The notes: generated by a model from the sequence alone, not told the origin. Counted from the first letter of the stretch, positions 53,367 through 62,976 are shown. The stretch is DNA of 64,000 nucleotides from an uncultured Phascolarctobacterium sp. (GCA_947630795.1 CANRJC010000007.1:34182-98181), one strand, 5' to 3'. Translations and numbers: made by a program.

Positions 53367-54344
53367 ATGGCATATGTAGAAAAATCGGCTCGCACCGTAG
53401 AGGAGGCCATTGCTGCGGCATTGGCTGAACTGCGGATCGACCAAGAAGAAGCGGATATAGAGATTTTACAGAAAGCCAACAAAGGTTTTTTGGGCATCGG
53501 CCGCAAAGACGCCAAGGTGAGGGTGCGGCCCAAGAGCGACGCTCTTTGCGATGAAGAAAGCGAGAGCGTACAGGAAGCTGCCGACGCCGCCGTGAAGGCA
53601 GTGAAAAATGCCGCCTCCGTTGCGGCAGCCGCTTTCGGTAAAAAGATGGAAGAAGCCAAAGGAGAAGCCGGCAAACGTTTCGAAACTTCCCGTCGGGAAG
53701 CAGGCCGCAGGTTCAGCGAAGTGCGGGAAGAAGCGGGCCGCCGCTTCCACGAGGCCAAAGAAGAAGCCGGCAAACGTTTTGCGGAGGCTAAGGCCGACGC
53801 CATCGAAGGAGCCATCGGCGCCTTAGAAGACATGAGGGAGAAAGAAGATCGTCCCTATCGCCGTGAACCCCGCCGTTACGCCCAAGACGAAGAAGCCATC
53901 GCCAAGGCCAAAGAATTTTTGCAGAAGATCTTTCAGGCCATGCAGGTGGACGCAGTCTTGGAAAAATTCGTCAGCAAGTACGACGGCACCGTCACCTTCC
54001 GCCTCCACGGCAGCGATATGGGCATCCTCATCGGCAAGCACGGCCAGACCTTGGACAGCTTGCAGTATTTGACCAATCTGGTAGCCAATAAGAACAGCAC
54101 GGAAAGAGTACGCATCATCATCGACGTGGAAGATTACCGAGACAGAAGGGTCGAGACTCTGAACCGTTTGGCCTGCCGTCTGGCCGGCAAGGTGAAAAAG
54201 AGCGGCCAAAGAGTGGCGTTGGAGCCGATGAATCCTCATGAACGCAAGATCATCCACATGGCCTTGCAGGGAGACAGACGGGTCACTACTTTGAGCGAAG
54301 GGGACGAGCCCTACCGCCACGTAGTGATAGAGTTGAAGAAATAA
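53367..54344 (+). CDS. jag: Jag/KhpB-like RNA-binding protein with repeat insert
   Basis: 325 residues. Jag-N domain (~1-55; AYVEKSARTVEEAIAAAL, KGFLGIGRKDAKVRV), KH domain (~205-270) and R3H domain at the C-terminus (RRVETLNRLACRLAGKV … MNPHERKIIHMAL). Between them, ~90-155 holds a charged coiled repeat of 10-11 residues with the core EEAGRRF repeated about five times. Start ATG 53367 has AAGGAG before it; a GTG at 53340 overlaps yidC. Confidence 0.92.
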   Translation: MAYVEKSARTVEEAIAAALAELRIDQEEADIEILQKANKGFLGIGRKDAKVRVRPKSDALCDEESESVQEAADAAVKAVKNAASVAAAAFGKKMEEAKGEAGKRFETSRREAGRRFSEVREEAGRRFHEAKEEAGKRFAEAKADAIEGAIGALEDMREKEDRPYRREPRRYAQDEEAIAKAKEFLQKIFQAMQVDAVLEKFVSKYDGTVTFRLHGSDMGILIGKHGQTLDSLQYLTNLVANKNSTERVRIIIDVEDYRDRRVETLNRLACRLAGKVKKSGQRVALEPMNPHERKIIHMALQGDRRVTTLSEGDEPYRHVVIELKK

Positions 54345-54355
54345 GCAGCTTTGCG

Positions 54356-54385
54356 GCCCGGCAAAAATTTTTGCTGGGCTTTTTT
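54356..54385 (+). terminator. Terminator between jag and mnmE
   Basis: GCCCGGCAAAAA pairs with TTTTTGCTGGGC, followed by six T. mnmE therefore begins a new unit or is read through at reduced level. Confidence 0.85.
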
Positions 54386-54401
54386 CTTGGCGGCGACGGA
54401 C

Positions 54402-55829
54402 ATGATAGAAAAAGAAAAAAGCAGTCGAAGCGAAAGAGGCGATAATTTCGCCGAACAGGACACCATCAGCGCCGTCAGCACCGCTTTGGGGCAGGGGGCC
54501 GTGGGCATCGTCCGCCTCAGCGGGCCTCGGGCTTTGGCAGTGGCCGAAAAACTTTTTAGGGCGCCCGGCGGAAAAACTCTGCAAAATTTTCCTCCCCGCC
54601 GTTTGACCTACGGGCATATCAGCGACACGGACGGCACAGCGGTCGACGAAGTGCTGGCCGTTTACATGGCTGCCCCCCGTTCCTACACCGGCGAAGACGT
54701 GGTGGAATTTCAATGCCACGGGGGAAGAGAGGCCTTGCGAAAGATCCTCGCTCTCACCTATGGGGCAGGGGCTCGCCCGGCAGAGCCGGGAGAATTTACG
54801 AAAAGAGCTTTTTTGAACGGCCGCATCGATCTTACTCAGGCTGAAGCGGTGCTGGCTTCTATTGCAGCCCGCTCGGAAGCGGCGCTGAAAATGGCGGCCC
54901 GTCAACAAAAGGGCGAGTTGGCCGCCGCTATCAAAAGTTGGCGTCGGCAGCTTTTGGATCTCATCGTTAATTTAGAAGCCACCATAGATTATCCGGAAGA
55001 CGATATCGAAGAAGTCACTTATCGACAGGCAGGCAGGGTCGTCGCAGAAGTAAAGCAAGGGTTGGAAGAGCTGTTGAGCCGGGCCCGCAGCGGCAGGATA
55101 GTGCAGGAAGGCCTGCCTATCGCCATCATCGGGCGGCCCAACGTCGGCAAGTCCAGCCTTTTGAATGCGCTTTTAAGAGAAGAGAGGGCTATAGTGAGCC
55201 CCATCGCCGGCACCACAAGAGACACCATCAAAGAGCAACTCTTATTGGCGGGAGTGCCCCTTATATTGGCGGACACTGCCGGCATTCGCACTACCGGCGA
55301 TAAAGTAGAGCAGTTGGGGGTGGAGCGGAGCTTAGCCGCTTTGGAGCAGGCGCAGCTGGTGCTCTGCGTCCTCGATGCTCAGTGCGAATTGAGCGACGAA
55401 GATAAAGAAGTGTTGGCCGCCTCAAAAGATAAAGCTCGCTTCATCATCCTCAATAAAGAAGATCTGCCCCCTGTCTTGAAGATCGACGAGATCAAAGCTC
55501 TCTATCTCGCCGAGGCCGTCCTCGCTTTTTCTGCGCTCACAGGCAGCGGCATGGAAGCTTTGGAGCAAGCTTTGCTAGCTTATGTTTTCGGGCAAGAGGG
55601 ACGACTGAGCGAAGGCGTGTACATCCAAAACGAACGCCAAGAAAATAAAGTGCGGCAAGCTTGTGTTGCTCTTTCCGAAGCAAAGGCGGCTATCGAAGCG
55701 CAGCTTCCCTATGATTGTATCGAAGTGGACCTGAAAGAAGCGGCCGCTTCTTTAGGGGCAGTGAGCGGCGAGAGCGTCCGGGCGGAAGTGATCGACGAGA
55801 TCTTCGCCCGTTTCTGCGTAGGCAAATAA
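54402..55829 (+). CDS. mnmE: tRNA modification GTPase MnmE
   Basis: About 475 residues. N-terminal formyl-folate-binding domain (DTISAVSTALGQGAVGIVRLSG), helical domain, G domain with GRPNVGKSSLLNAL, DTAGIR and NKED, and the C-terminal FCVGK. With MnmG it makes the cmnm5 group on wobble uridine. Start ATG 54402 is taken because the earlier in-frame ATG lies inside the terminator. Confidence 0.95.
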   Translation: MIEKEKSSRSERGDNFAEQDTISAVSTALGQGAVGIVRLSGPRALAVAEKLFRAPGGKTLQNFPPRRLTYGHISDTDGTAVDEVLAVYMAAPRSYTGEDVVEFQCHGGREALRKILALTYGAGARPAEPGEFTKRAFLNGRIDLTQAEAVLASIAARSEAALKMAARQQKGELAAAIKSWRRQLLDLIVNLEATIDYPEDDIEEVTYRQAGRVVAEVKQGLEELLSRARSGRIVQEGLPIAIIGRPNVGKSSLLNALLREERAIVSPIAGTTRDTIKEQLLLAGVPLILADTAGIRTTGDKVEQLGVERSLAALEQAQLVLCVLDAQCELSDEDKEVLAASKDKARFIILNKEDLPPVLKIDEIKALYLAEAVLAFSALTGSGMEALEQALLAYVFGQEGRLSEGVYIQNERQENKVRQACVALSEAKAAIEAQLPYDCIEVDLKEAAASLGAVSGESVRAEVIDEIFARFCVGK

Positions 55830-55865
55830 ATATATAAGGAAGAAAAGAGATCAAGGTCAACGCCC

Positions 55866-57761
55866 ATGAAGAAGATACAGGACCATTACGAGGTGATCGT
55901 TATAGGAGCCGGACATGCCGGCATCGAAGCGGCTCTGGCAGCAGCCAGACTGGGCTGCCGTACCCTTTTGGCCACTTTGTCTTTGGATAATTTGGCTTTG
56001 ATGCCCTGCAATCCCAGCATAGGCGGCCCCGCCAAAGGCCACTTGGTGAGAGAGATAGACGCTTTGGGCGGACAGATGGGCTTGGCGGCAGATAAAGCAT
56101 GTTTGCAAATGCGGCTCTTGAATACCGGCAAAGGTCATGCGGTCCATGCCCTCCGCGGTCAAGAGGACAAAGCTTTCTACCACACTTTGATGAAAGAAAC
56201 GGTGGAAGAGCAGGAGAGACTGGAACTCAAACAGCTGATGATCGACCGGCTCATCGTGGAACAGGGCCGGGTAGTGGGGGTAGAGGCGGAAAGCGGCGAG
56301 CTCTTCGGGGCCGACTGCGTTATTTTGGCCGGCGGCACTTATTTGAGAGGAGCCGTCATCTGCGGGCAGGTGCGCTACGAGTGCGGGCCCAACGGCCTGC
56401 GCAGCGCTAAAAAATTGAGCGCTTCTTTGCAGGAAGCGGGGGTGCTCCTGCAGCGCTTCAAGACCGGCACTCCTGCCCGTTTGGATGCCAAAAGTTTAGA
56501 TTACGCCAAGATGCAAATACAGGAGGGCGACGAAGAGATCCGCAATTTCTCTTTTCTCTCGCCGGCTCTGCCGCGGCAGCAGCTGCCCTGCTGGCTCACT
56601 TACACTAATGAAAAGACCCACAAGATCGTGCGGGACAATCTCCATTTGTCCGGTCTCTTCAACGGCATGGTGGAGGGCGTGGGGCCCCGCTACTGCCCTT
56701 CCATCGAGTCTAAATTGGTTCGCTTCGCCTCCAAGGAAAGACACCAGCTCTTTATCGAACCGGAAGGGCGGCACACTCGCGAAATGTACGTGCAGGGGAT
56801 GAGTTCTTCTCTGCCGGCTCAAGTGCAGCTGGAATTTTTGCAGACTATCCCCGGCTTGGAGCACTGCCGTATGATGCGGGCAGGCTATGCCATCGATTAC
56901 GATTGTCTGGACCCTCTGCAACTGCGGCCCTCTTTGGAGCACAAGAGCATCGAAGGGTTCTTCAGCGCCGGCCAATCTAACGGCAGCAGCGGCTACGAAG
57001 AGGCGGCGGCGCAAGGTTTGATGGCGGGGATCAATGCGGCCCGCAAGCTCAAAGGGCTGCCTCCCTGCATCTTACGCCGCGACCAGGCCTACATAGGGGT
57101 GCTCATCGACAATCTGGTCACCAAAGGGACCGAAGAGCCTTATAGGATGATGACGTCTCGGGCGGAATACCGGCTTTTGCTGCGTCAGGACAATGCGGAT
57201 CTAAGGCTCACGGAGCTGGGGAAACGGCTGGGTCTGGTGAACGAAGAGCGCTACGCTCTTTTCACCGCAAAACGAACGGCAGTGGAGAGAGCTTTGGCGA
57301 CCTTAGCCGCCATCAATCTCAGCCCCAATGAAGAGACAAACGCCAAATTGATCGCTTTGGGCAGCGCCCCGGTGAAAAGCGGCATCAACGTGACAGAACT
57401 TCTGCGGCGCAAAGAGCTCTCTTATCGAGCCTTGGCCGCCGCCTTCTCTTTGCCGTCTTTGGCGCCGGAGGTGGCTGAGCAGGTAGAGATCGATATCAAA
57501 TACGAAGGTTATATCGTCAAACAAAAAAAAGAAGTGGAGCGGTTCTTGCAATTGGAAGACAGGCTGCTGCCGGAAGATATGGACTACAAAGCCATCAAAG
57601 AATTGAGTTCGGAGGCGGCGGAAAAACTGGAGAAGATAAGGCCCCGCTCTTTGGGACAGGCCGGCCGCATCAGCGGTGTTTCTCCCGCAGACGTGAACGT
57701 TTTGTTGCTTACCTTGGAAGTGCGGCGTCGGCGGCAGAAAGAGAGAGAAGATGGAATTTAA
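55866..57761 (+). CDS. mnmG: tRNA modification enzyme MnmG (GidA)
   Basis: 631 residues. FAD motif VIGAGHAGIEAALAAARLG near the N-terminus, CNPSIGGPAKGHLVREIDALGG, and C-terminal MnmE-interacting helical domain with SLGQAGRISGVSPADVNVLL. Partner of MnmE, 36 bases downstream of it. Confidence 0.97.
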   Translation: MKKIQDHYEVIVIGAGHAGIEAALAAARLGCRTLLATLSLDNLALMPCNPSIGGPAKGHLVREIDALGGQMGLAADKACLQMRLLNTGKGHAVHALRGQEDKAFYHTLMKETVEEQERLELKQLMIDRLIVEQGRVVGVEAESGELFGADCVILAGGTYLRGAVICGQVRYECGPNGLRSAKKLSASLQEAGVLLQRFKTGTPARLDAKSLDYAKMQIQEGDEEIRNFSFLSPALPRQQLPCWLTYTNEKTHKIVRDNLHLSGLFNGMVEGVGPRYCPSIESKLVRFASKERHQLFIEPEGRHTREMYVQGMSSSLPAQVQLEFLQTIPGLEHCRMMRAGYAIDYDCLDPLQLRPSLEHKSIEGFFSAGQSNGSSGYEEAAAQGLMAGINAARKLKGLPPCILRRDQAYIGVLIDNLVTKGTEEPYRMMTSRAEYRLLLRQDNADLRLTELGKRLGLVNEERYALFTAKRTAVERALATLAAINLSPNEETNAKLIALGSAPVKSGINVTELLRRKELSYRALAAAFSLPSLAPEVAEQVEIDIKYEGYIVKQKKEVERFLQLEDRLLPEDMDYKAIKELSSEAAEKLEKIRPRSLGQAGRISGVSPADVNVLLLTLEVRRRRQKEREDGI

Positions 57762-58473
57762 AGAGATCTTGGCCAGGCGGGCGGCAGAGGCAGGCTTCGT
57801 CCTCGGACCCGAGCAGTTGGACCGTTTCGCTCTCTACTATGAGCTGCTGCTGGAGACCAATGCGGTGATGAACCTTACCGCCATCACCGACGCAGAAGGA
57901 GTGGCGGTGAAGCATATAGTCGATTCTCTCTTGGCTTTTGAGCCCGGCATGGAGGGCTGTAGGCTGGCAGACGTGGGCAGCGGCGCCGGTTTCCCCGGCC
58001 TGCCTTTGAAGATCTATTGTCCCGGCCTAAAAACGGTGCTCATCGACAGCATAGGCAAGCGGGTGCGCTTTTTGGAAAAAGTCGCAGCTGCTTTGGGACT
58101 TGACGGCATCGCCGTCATCAACGGCAGAGCGGAAGAATTGGGCCGGCAAAAGGGACAGCGGGAAGCCTACGACTTCGTCACCGCCAGAGCGGTGGCAAAA
58201 TTGGCATCGTTGGCGGAATACTGCCTGCCTTTGGTAAAAGTGGGCGGCACTTTTTTGGCGTTGAAGGGGAGCAATTATCGAACAGAATTGGAAGAGGCAG
58301 GAGAGGCTATCGCCATCTTAGGCGGGAGGCTCATAAAAGTGCGGGAACTGCAGCTGCCGGGGAGCGGTGAAGGCCGGGCCCTCATCAAGATAGAAAAGAG
58401 CAAGAAAACTCCGGCTGCTTATCCTCGCAAAGGAGGAGCGGCCAAGCGGCCTTTGGGGAGGAGGGAAGATTGA
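57751..58473 (+). CDS. rsmG: 16S rRNA (guanine527-N7)-methyltransferase RsmG
   Basis: 240 residues. SAM-binding ADVGSGAGFPGLPLKI and the RsmG segment NLTAITDAEGVAVKHIVDSL. Starts 11 bases inside mnmG. Confidence 0.95.
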   Translation: MEFKEILARRAAEAGFVLGPEQLDRFALYYELLLETNAVMNLTAITDAEGVAVKHIVDSLLAFEPGMEGCRLADVGSGAGFPGLPLKIYCPGLKTVLIDSIGKRVRFLEKVAAALGLDGIAVINGRAEELGRQKGQREAYDFVTARAVAKLASLAEYCLPLVKVGGTFLALKGSNYRTELEEAGEAIAILGGRLIKVRELQLPGSGEGRALIKIEKSKKTPAAYPRKGGAAKRPLGRRED

Positions 58474-58474
58474 A

Positions 58475-59347
58475 ATGATCGAAGACGGCTTTTCCGTGTT
58501 GGACGGAGATTTCAGCAAATTGGCGCAGCCTAAAGAAGTGAGCAAGGTAGAGAAGGTAGCGATCGAAAGGATCCTGCCCAACCCTTATCAACCCCGCAAA
58601 ACTTTCGAAGAAGGGGCGTTGAACGACCTTACCGCCTCCGTGGCTATGTACGGCATCTTGCAGCCTTTATTGGTGGCGCCTGCTCAGGACGGCTGCTATA
58701 CCCTCATCGCCGGCGAGCGGCGGCTGCGGGCGGCAAAATTGGCCGATCTCAAAGAAGTGCCCATCATCGTCAGCCAATACGACGAACAGCAGAAGGCGGA
58801 GATCTCGCTCATCGAGAACCTGCAGCGGGAAGACCTGCACTTTTTGGAAGAGGCTGAAGGCTATGAACAGTTGATGGAGCGCTTTCACCTTACTCAGGAG
58901 GCTATGGCCGCCAGAGTGGGTAAGAAGCAGTCTACCATAGCCAACAAAGTGCGCCTGCTGAAACTTTCCGCAGCCGTGCGGCAAAAAATTTTGGAGTACG
59001 ATTTGAGCGAGCGCCACGCCCGGGCTCTGCTCAGTTTGGAAAAGGACGAGGACCGCTTGCAGGTGCTGCAGGTGGTGCGGGCCCGCAAATACAGCGTGCG
59101 CCAGACCGAAGCTTATATCGATAAGCTCTTGAAAAGCAACATCCAGAAGAAAAAGCGGCGGCCGGTGATCGTCAACGATGTGCGGGTCTACGTGAACAGC
59201 GTCAAGCGCATCGCCGCGGCGGTGAAAGAAGCTGGCATCCCCGTGAACCTGGAGCAGAACATCGAAGGCGAAGAAGTGGTAGTGACCTTGCGGATCAAAA
59301 ATATGAAACGGCCCAAGGATGCTCATTCTACGCCGCTGTTCAAATAA
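58475..59347 (+). CDS. noc: Nucleoid occlusion-like ParB-family protein Noc
   Basis: 290 residues. ParB N-terminal nuclease-like domain with IERILPNPYQPRKTF and GERRLRAAKLADLKEVP, HTH ~125-160 (MAARVGKKQSTIANKVRLLKL), and a C-terminal dimer domain. It is one of two ParB paralogues here. Placement before parA rather than with parB is the usual position of Noc. Followed by terminator and parS. Confidence 0.85.
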   Translation: MIEDGFSVLDGDFSKLAQPKEVSKVEKVAIERILPNPYQPRKTFEEGALNDLTASVAMYGILQPLLVAPAQDGCYTLIAGERRLRAAKLADLKEVPIIVSQYDEQQKAEISLIENLQREDLHFLEEAEGYEQLMERFHLTQEAMAARVGKKQSTIANKVRLLKLSAAVRQKILEYDLSERHARALLSLEKDEDRLQVLQVVRARKYSVRQTEAYIDKLLKSNIQKKKRRPVIVNDVRVYVNSVKRIAAAVKEAGIPVNLEQNIEGEEVVVTLRIKNMKRPKDAHSTPLFK

Positions 59348-59369
59348 AAAAAGAAAATACGGCATATGC

Positions 59370-59415
59370 GACCTCCGAGCGAAAAGACTGACAGTATACG
59401 CTCGGAGGTCTTTGT
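59370..59415 (+). terminator. noc terminator
   Basis: GACCTCCGAGCG (59370-59381) pairs with CGCTCGGAGGTC (59399-59410), then TTTG; its tail touches the first parS. Confidence 0.85.
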
Positions 59416-59428
59416 TTCACGTGAAACA
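59413..59428. promoter_or_regulatory. parS site 1
   Basis: TGTTTCACGTGAAACA, the perfect parS palindrome bound by ParB/Spo0J. Confidence 0.97.
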
Positions 59429-59494
59429 TGAGAAAAAGTTTTCAGGTCCCGCAAAAAATACAAGCAAAATTTCGGAAGAAGTCTGCGTGAGAAA

Positions 59495-59510
59495 CGTTTC
59501 ACGTGAAACA
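59495..59510. promoter_or_regulatory. parS site 2
   Basis: CGTTTCACGTGAAACA, one mismatch at the outer base; 82 bp after site 1. Confidence 0.95.
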
Positions 59511-59759
59511 TGGGGCCGCAAAGTCTTCGTACCTAAAGAAAAACACTCCGGAGAAAAATCGTCGTAAAAACGGAAAAGCAGCCGCTGAAACGCGCGCCGA
59601 GCGCTTTCAACCCACACGAAATTTCGCGAAAACTGCTGATAAAGCTGTGGCAGCCGGGAAAAAGGCGGGCTTTGAAGTATTTTTTCCCGAGCATACTCAT
59701 AAAAGCTATTCTGTGATAGAATATAAGAGATGAAAAGGAGCAACGAAGGGAGGCGCGGC

Positions 59760-60521
59760 ATGGTCAAAGTAATAGCCATCGCCAATCAAAAGGGAGGAGT
59801 GGGCAAGACCACCACGGCGGTGAATTTGGCTGCCTGCTTGGCGGAGCTGGGCCGTAAAGTGCTGCTTTTGGACTGCGATCCCCAGGGCAACGCCACCAGC
59901 GGCCTGGGCATCGACAAGCGCAGTTTGAAGACCTGCGTTTACGACAGCCTGATCCGCGACGTGCCGATGGCAGACAGCATCATCCACACTGCCTACTCGG
60001 GGCTGGACTTGCTGCCGGCCCGCATCCAGCTGGCCGGCGCCGAGATCGAACTGGTCTCCCTCATGAACAGGGAAGGGCGGCTGAGGAGCGCCTTGGAGAG
60101 AGTGAAGCACGCTTACGATTACGTGCTCATAGACTGTCCGCCTTCTCTGGGCCTTTTGACGGTGAATGCCCTGACGGCCGCCACTTCCGTTTTGGTGCCC
60201 ATCCAGTGCGAATTTTACGCTTTGGAAGGGGTGAGCATGTTGATGAACACCATCCGGCTGGTGCAGCGCAACCTCAACCCGGCGCTGAAGCTGGAAGGGG
60301 TGGTGATGACCATGTTCGATGCCCGCACCAATCTGTCTCAGGACGTGGTCAACGAAGTGCAGAGCTATTTCAAGACGAAGATGTACCGCACCATCATCCC
60401 CAGGAACGTGCGGCTCAGCGAAGCGCCCAGCCACGGGCAGCCGGTGCTGGATTACGATAAAAAGTCCAAGGGCGCGCAGGTTTATCTGGCATTAGCGCAA
60501 GAGGTGATCGGCGATGAGTAA
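59760..60521 (+). CDS. parA: Chromosome partitioning ATPase ParA (Soj)
   Basis: 253 residues. Deviant Walker A NQKGGVGKTTTAVNLAACL (~9-27), LLLDCDPQGNATSGLG and the VLIDCPPSLG Walker B. Start ATG 59760 with GGGAGG upstream. Overlaps parB by eight bases. A TAGAAT -10 lies at ~59715. Confidence 0.95.
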   Translation: MVKVIAIANQKGGVGKTTTAVNLAACLAELGRKVLLLDCDPQGNATSGLGIDKRSLKTCVYDSLIRDVPMADSIIHTAYSGLDLLPARIQLAGAEIELVSLMNREGRLRSALERVKHAYDYVLIDCPPSLGLLTVNALTAATSVLVPIQCEFYALEGVSMLMNTIRLVQRNLNPALKLEGVVMTMFDARTNLSQDVVNEVQSYFKTKMYRTIIPRNVRLSEAPSHGQPVLDYDKKSKGAQVYLALAQEVIGDE

Positions 60522-61509
60522 AAAACACGTTGCGGGAGGCTTGGGCAGAGGCTTGGGGGCCCTGTTCGGAGAGAACAGCCCGTTGGATGTCCCTACGGCG
60601 GCTGCGGTCCAAGAAGCCCAAGAAACAGATATCGATCTGATAGTCCCCAATCCCTATCAGCCCCGCAAAAATTTTGCGGAAGACGGGTTGGAAGAATTGG
60701 CCCGCTCCATCGCTCAGCACGGAGTGGTGGAACCTCTCATCGCCCGGCCCCAGGGCGACGGCTATCAATTGGTGGCAGGCGAGCGGCGGCTGCGGGCTGC
60801 CAAATTGGCAGGGCTGAAGAAAGTGCCGCTGATCGTGCGGCAATATACCGATAACCAGGCTCGAGAGATCGCTTTGGTGGAAAACATCAACCGCCACGAC
60901 CTGAACCCCATCGAAGAAGCGGAGGGCCTGCGGGCCCTCATGGAAGAGTGCGGCCTCACTCAGGAGCAGGCAGCGGAAAAAGTGGGGCGCAGCCGGGTGG
61001 CGGTGACCAACATCCTGCGGCTTTTGAATTTATGCAAGCCGGTGCAGGAGCTTTTGGCCCAGGGCAAGCTGAACATGGGCCAAGCCCGGGCTCTTTTGGG
61101 CCTCTCCGCTCAACTGCAGGTGAAGGTGGCCGAGTCGGTGTTGGAAAAAGGCTGGAGCACCCGCATGACCGAAGAGGTGGCGCAGCGGCTGAAGGAAGGC
61201 AAAAAAATAAAGGTCTACGAAAAGATCGTCGAGCAAGTGATAGAAAAGCCCAAAGGAAGACAGCAGGGCGGGACTCAGCTGCCTGCCGATTTCGGCCGGG
61301 AAGTGGAGGGCATCGCCCGCCGCTGGCTGGGCACCAAGGTGAAAGTGCTGCCCTTGAGCACCGATAAAAGAGGGCGGCAGGCCGGCACTATCCAAATAGA
61401 ATATTACAGCCCGGAAGATCTGCAGCGCATTTTCGAATTGCTGCAGGGCGGGGCCCCGCAAGAAGGAGAGCAGGGCAAAGAAAATAAGCTCGTCAAGCTC
61501 TCCGTTTGA
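60514..61509 (+). CDS. parB: Chromosome partitioning protein ParB (Spo0J)
   Basis: 331 residues. ParB/Srx CTPase domain with IVPNPYQPRKNF, GERRLRAAKLAGLKKVP and the ENINRHDLNPIEEA segment, HTH (KVGRSRVAVTNILRLLNL), and a C-terminal dimer domain. It should bind the three parS sites at 59.4, 59.5 and 62.8 kb. Confidence 0.95.
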   Translation: MSKKHVAGGLGRGLGALFGENSPLDVPTAAAVQEAQETDIDLIVPNPYQPRKNFAEDGLEELARSIAQHGVVEPLIARPQGDGYQLVAGERRLRAAKLAGLKKVPLIVRQYTDNQAREIALVENINRHDLNPIEEAEGLRALMEECGLTQEQAAEKVGRSRVAVTNILRLLNLCKPVQELLAQGKLNMGQARALLGLSAQLQVKVAESVLEKGWSTRMTEEVAQRLKEGKKIKVYEKIVEQVIEKPKGRQQGGTQLPADFGREVEGIARRWLGTKVKVLPLSTDKRGRQAGTIQIEYYSPEDLQRIFELLQGGAPQEGEQGKENKLVKLSV

Positions 61510-61546
61510 AAGTGATTTTGTTAAAACAAGATAAAGAAGGTATAAA

Positions 61547-62023
61547 ATGGTAAATATCAACGCCTTTATAGGCGAGCATCTCTTCTTCGTTCTTTTAGGG
61601 ATAGGGCTGCTCTTTCTCATCCTTTTAGGCCTGCTGCTGAAGACCAAGCACAAGGTGAGCAAGCTGAAACAAAAATACGATTTCTTCACCAAAGGCAAAA
61701 AAACGAATTTAGACGCTTTGCTGACAGAAACATTGAGCGAGCTCAGGGCGGAGCAGGAAGCCCGGGAAAAACTGGAAACTCGCTGCCGCACCTTGGAAGA
61801 GCAGCTGCAGAGCTGTTTGCAGGTGGTGAAGATGAAACGCTACGACGCCTTCGACGACATGGGCGGCGAATTGAGCTATTCACTGCTGCTGGCGGATAAA
61901 CATCAAGACGGCGTGATCCTGACCAGCATCTGCGGGAGAGAAGAGCAGCGCTCCTACATCAAAAAATTGGAGGGAGGAAAACCTTCCCACCCCCTCACCT
62001 TGGAGGAAGAAGAACTGCTGTGA
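61547..62023 (+). CDS. DUF4446 membrane protein
   Basis: 158 residues. One N-terminal membrane helix (LFFVLLGIGLLFLILLGLLL), a coiled coil (~60-95) and the conserved block VVKMKRYDAFDDMGGELSYSLLLADKHQDGVILTSICGREEQRSYIKKLEGG. DUF4446 genes follow parB in many Firmicutes; function unknown. Confidence 0.9.
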   Translation: MVNINAFIGEHLFFVLLGIGLLFLILLGLLLKTKHKVSKLKQKYDFFTKGKKTNLDALLTETLSELRAEQEAREKLETRCRTLEEQLQSCLQVVKMKRYDAFDDMGGELSYSLLLADKHQDGVILTSICGREEQRSYIKKLEGGKPSHPLTLEEEELL

Positions 62024-62087
62024 GCTGCTCGCAAAAATTTTAAATTGCCACACGAGCGCAGAGAGTTGCCTCCGTAGATCTAAGCAA

Positions 62088-62122
62088 AAAGACCCGTCGG
62101 ATACGCCGACGGGTCTTTATCT
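62088..62122. terminator. Terminator after the DUF4446 gene
   Basis: AAAGACCCGTCGG and CCGACGGGTCTTT around ATACG; symmetric, so it can also serve the convergent pncA-like gene. Confidence 0.9.
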
Positions 62123-62141
62123 TATAGGCCGTTTATTTTGC

Positions 62142-62792
62142 TCACTCTTCTTGCTCTAACTGAGCGGCGCAGTCTACCGTGACCGCGCCGGTCGCAGCCA
62201 ATTCTTTTAGGGCGGCGGCCACGGTGGCAGGGGCGATGCCCCGGCAGGCAGCTAAATTAACTATTACGGCAAAGCCGGCTCGGCGCAGCTGCAAAACGGT
62301 GGTCTTCACGCAGTAATCGGTGGCCAAGCCGCCGCAGAGCACGGTGGTGATGCCCCGGCTGCGCAGATATTCGATGAGGCCGGTGGAGAGATGCTCCGCC
62401 AGATCGTGATAGCAGGCGCCGTAAGGATGTTTATCCACTTCGATGCCCTTGAAAATTTGAAAGTCGTAAGCTTCGGGGTCGAGGCCGGGGATGAAAGCAA
62501 AGCCCTCTGTGCCCACGATGGCGTGGGCCGGCCAGTAAAGATCCAGATCCTTATGCCCGATCAGGGGGCTGAGGGGAGGATGCTCTCGGCCGGCGAGCCA
62601 CAGGGCCGAGGGGCTGTGGGCATCGCGGGATGCGATGCGCACCGAAGCAAAGGCGGCGGCGGCGTTGAGCTCGGGAGCGATCAAATGGCCTTCCGCTACC
62701 GGCAGTTCGTCGGGGCAGAGAGGCGTAAAAGTTTTTTGGGCGTCGATATCGAGTGAGGCGACAAATTTTTTCTCAGGCAGCAGCATCTTCAT
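62142..62792 (-). CDS. pncA: Nicotinamidase-like cysteine hydrolase
   Basis: 216 residues. Catalytic triad positions are visible: Asp17 in DIDAQKTF, Lys in FKGIEVDKHPYG, and Cys in GGLATDYCVKTT. Metal-binding RDAHSP and the segment YWPAHAIVGTEG match nicotinamidases, which hydrolyse nicotinamide for NAD salvage. GGGAGG precedes the ATG. A general isochorismatase-fold amidase is the alternative. Confidence 0.85.
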   Translation of the reverse strand: MKMLLPEKKFVASLDIDAQKTFTPLCPDELPVAEGHLIAPELNAAAAFASVRIASRDAHSPSALWLAGREHPPLSPLIGHKDLDLYWPAHAIVGTEGFAFIPGLDPEAYDFQIFKGIEVDKHPYGACYHDLAEHLSTGLIEYLRSRGITTVLCGGLATDYCVKTTVLQLRRAGFAVIVNLAACRGIAPATVAAALKELAATGAVTVDCAAQLEQEE

Positions 62793-62810
62793 CCTCCCTT
62801 TCGTTACAGC

Positions 62811-62826
62811 GGTTTCACGTGAAACG
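62811..62826. promoter_or_regulatory. parS site 3
   Basis: GGTTTCACGTGAAACG: full inner palindrome with altered outer bases, between the nicotinamidase-like gene and the toxin region. Confidence 0.9.
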
Positions 62827-62976
62827 CAAATATTCGCATAACTCTTTTAAACTTATGGCAGCACTCGTGTTTTCTATCTGCAAGAAAGGCTCCTGCGTTT
62901 GCGCATGAGGGCAGGCTCCTTTCGTGAAATTTTGACGCGAGCTTCGTATATGAGGCCCGTTTCTTTTCACAGCCGC

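Noticed and set aside
59417..59785. A 122-codon minus-strand frame over the parS region
   Set aside because: Contains both parS palindromes and overlaps the parA start; chance frame.
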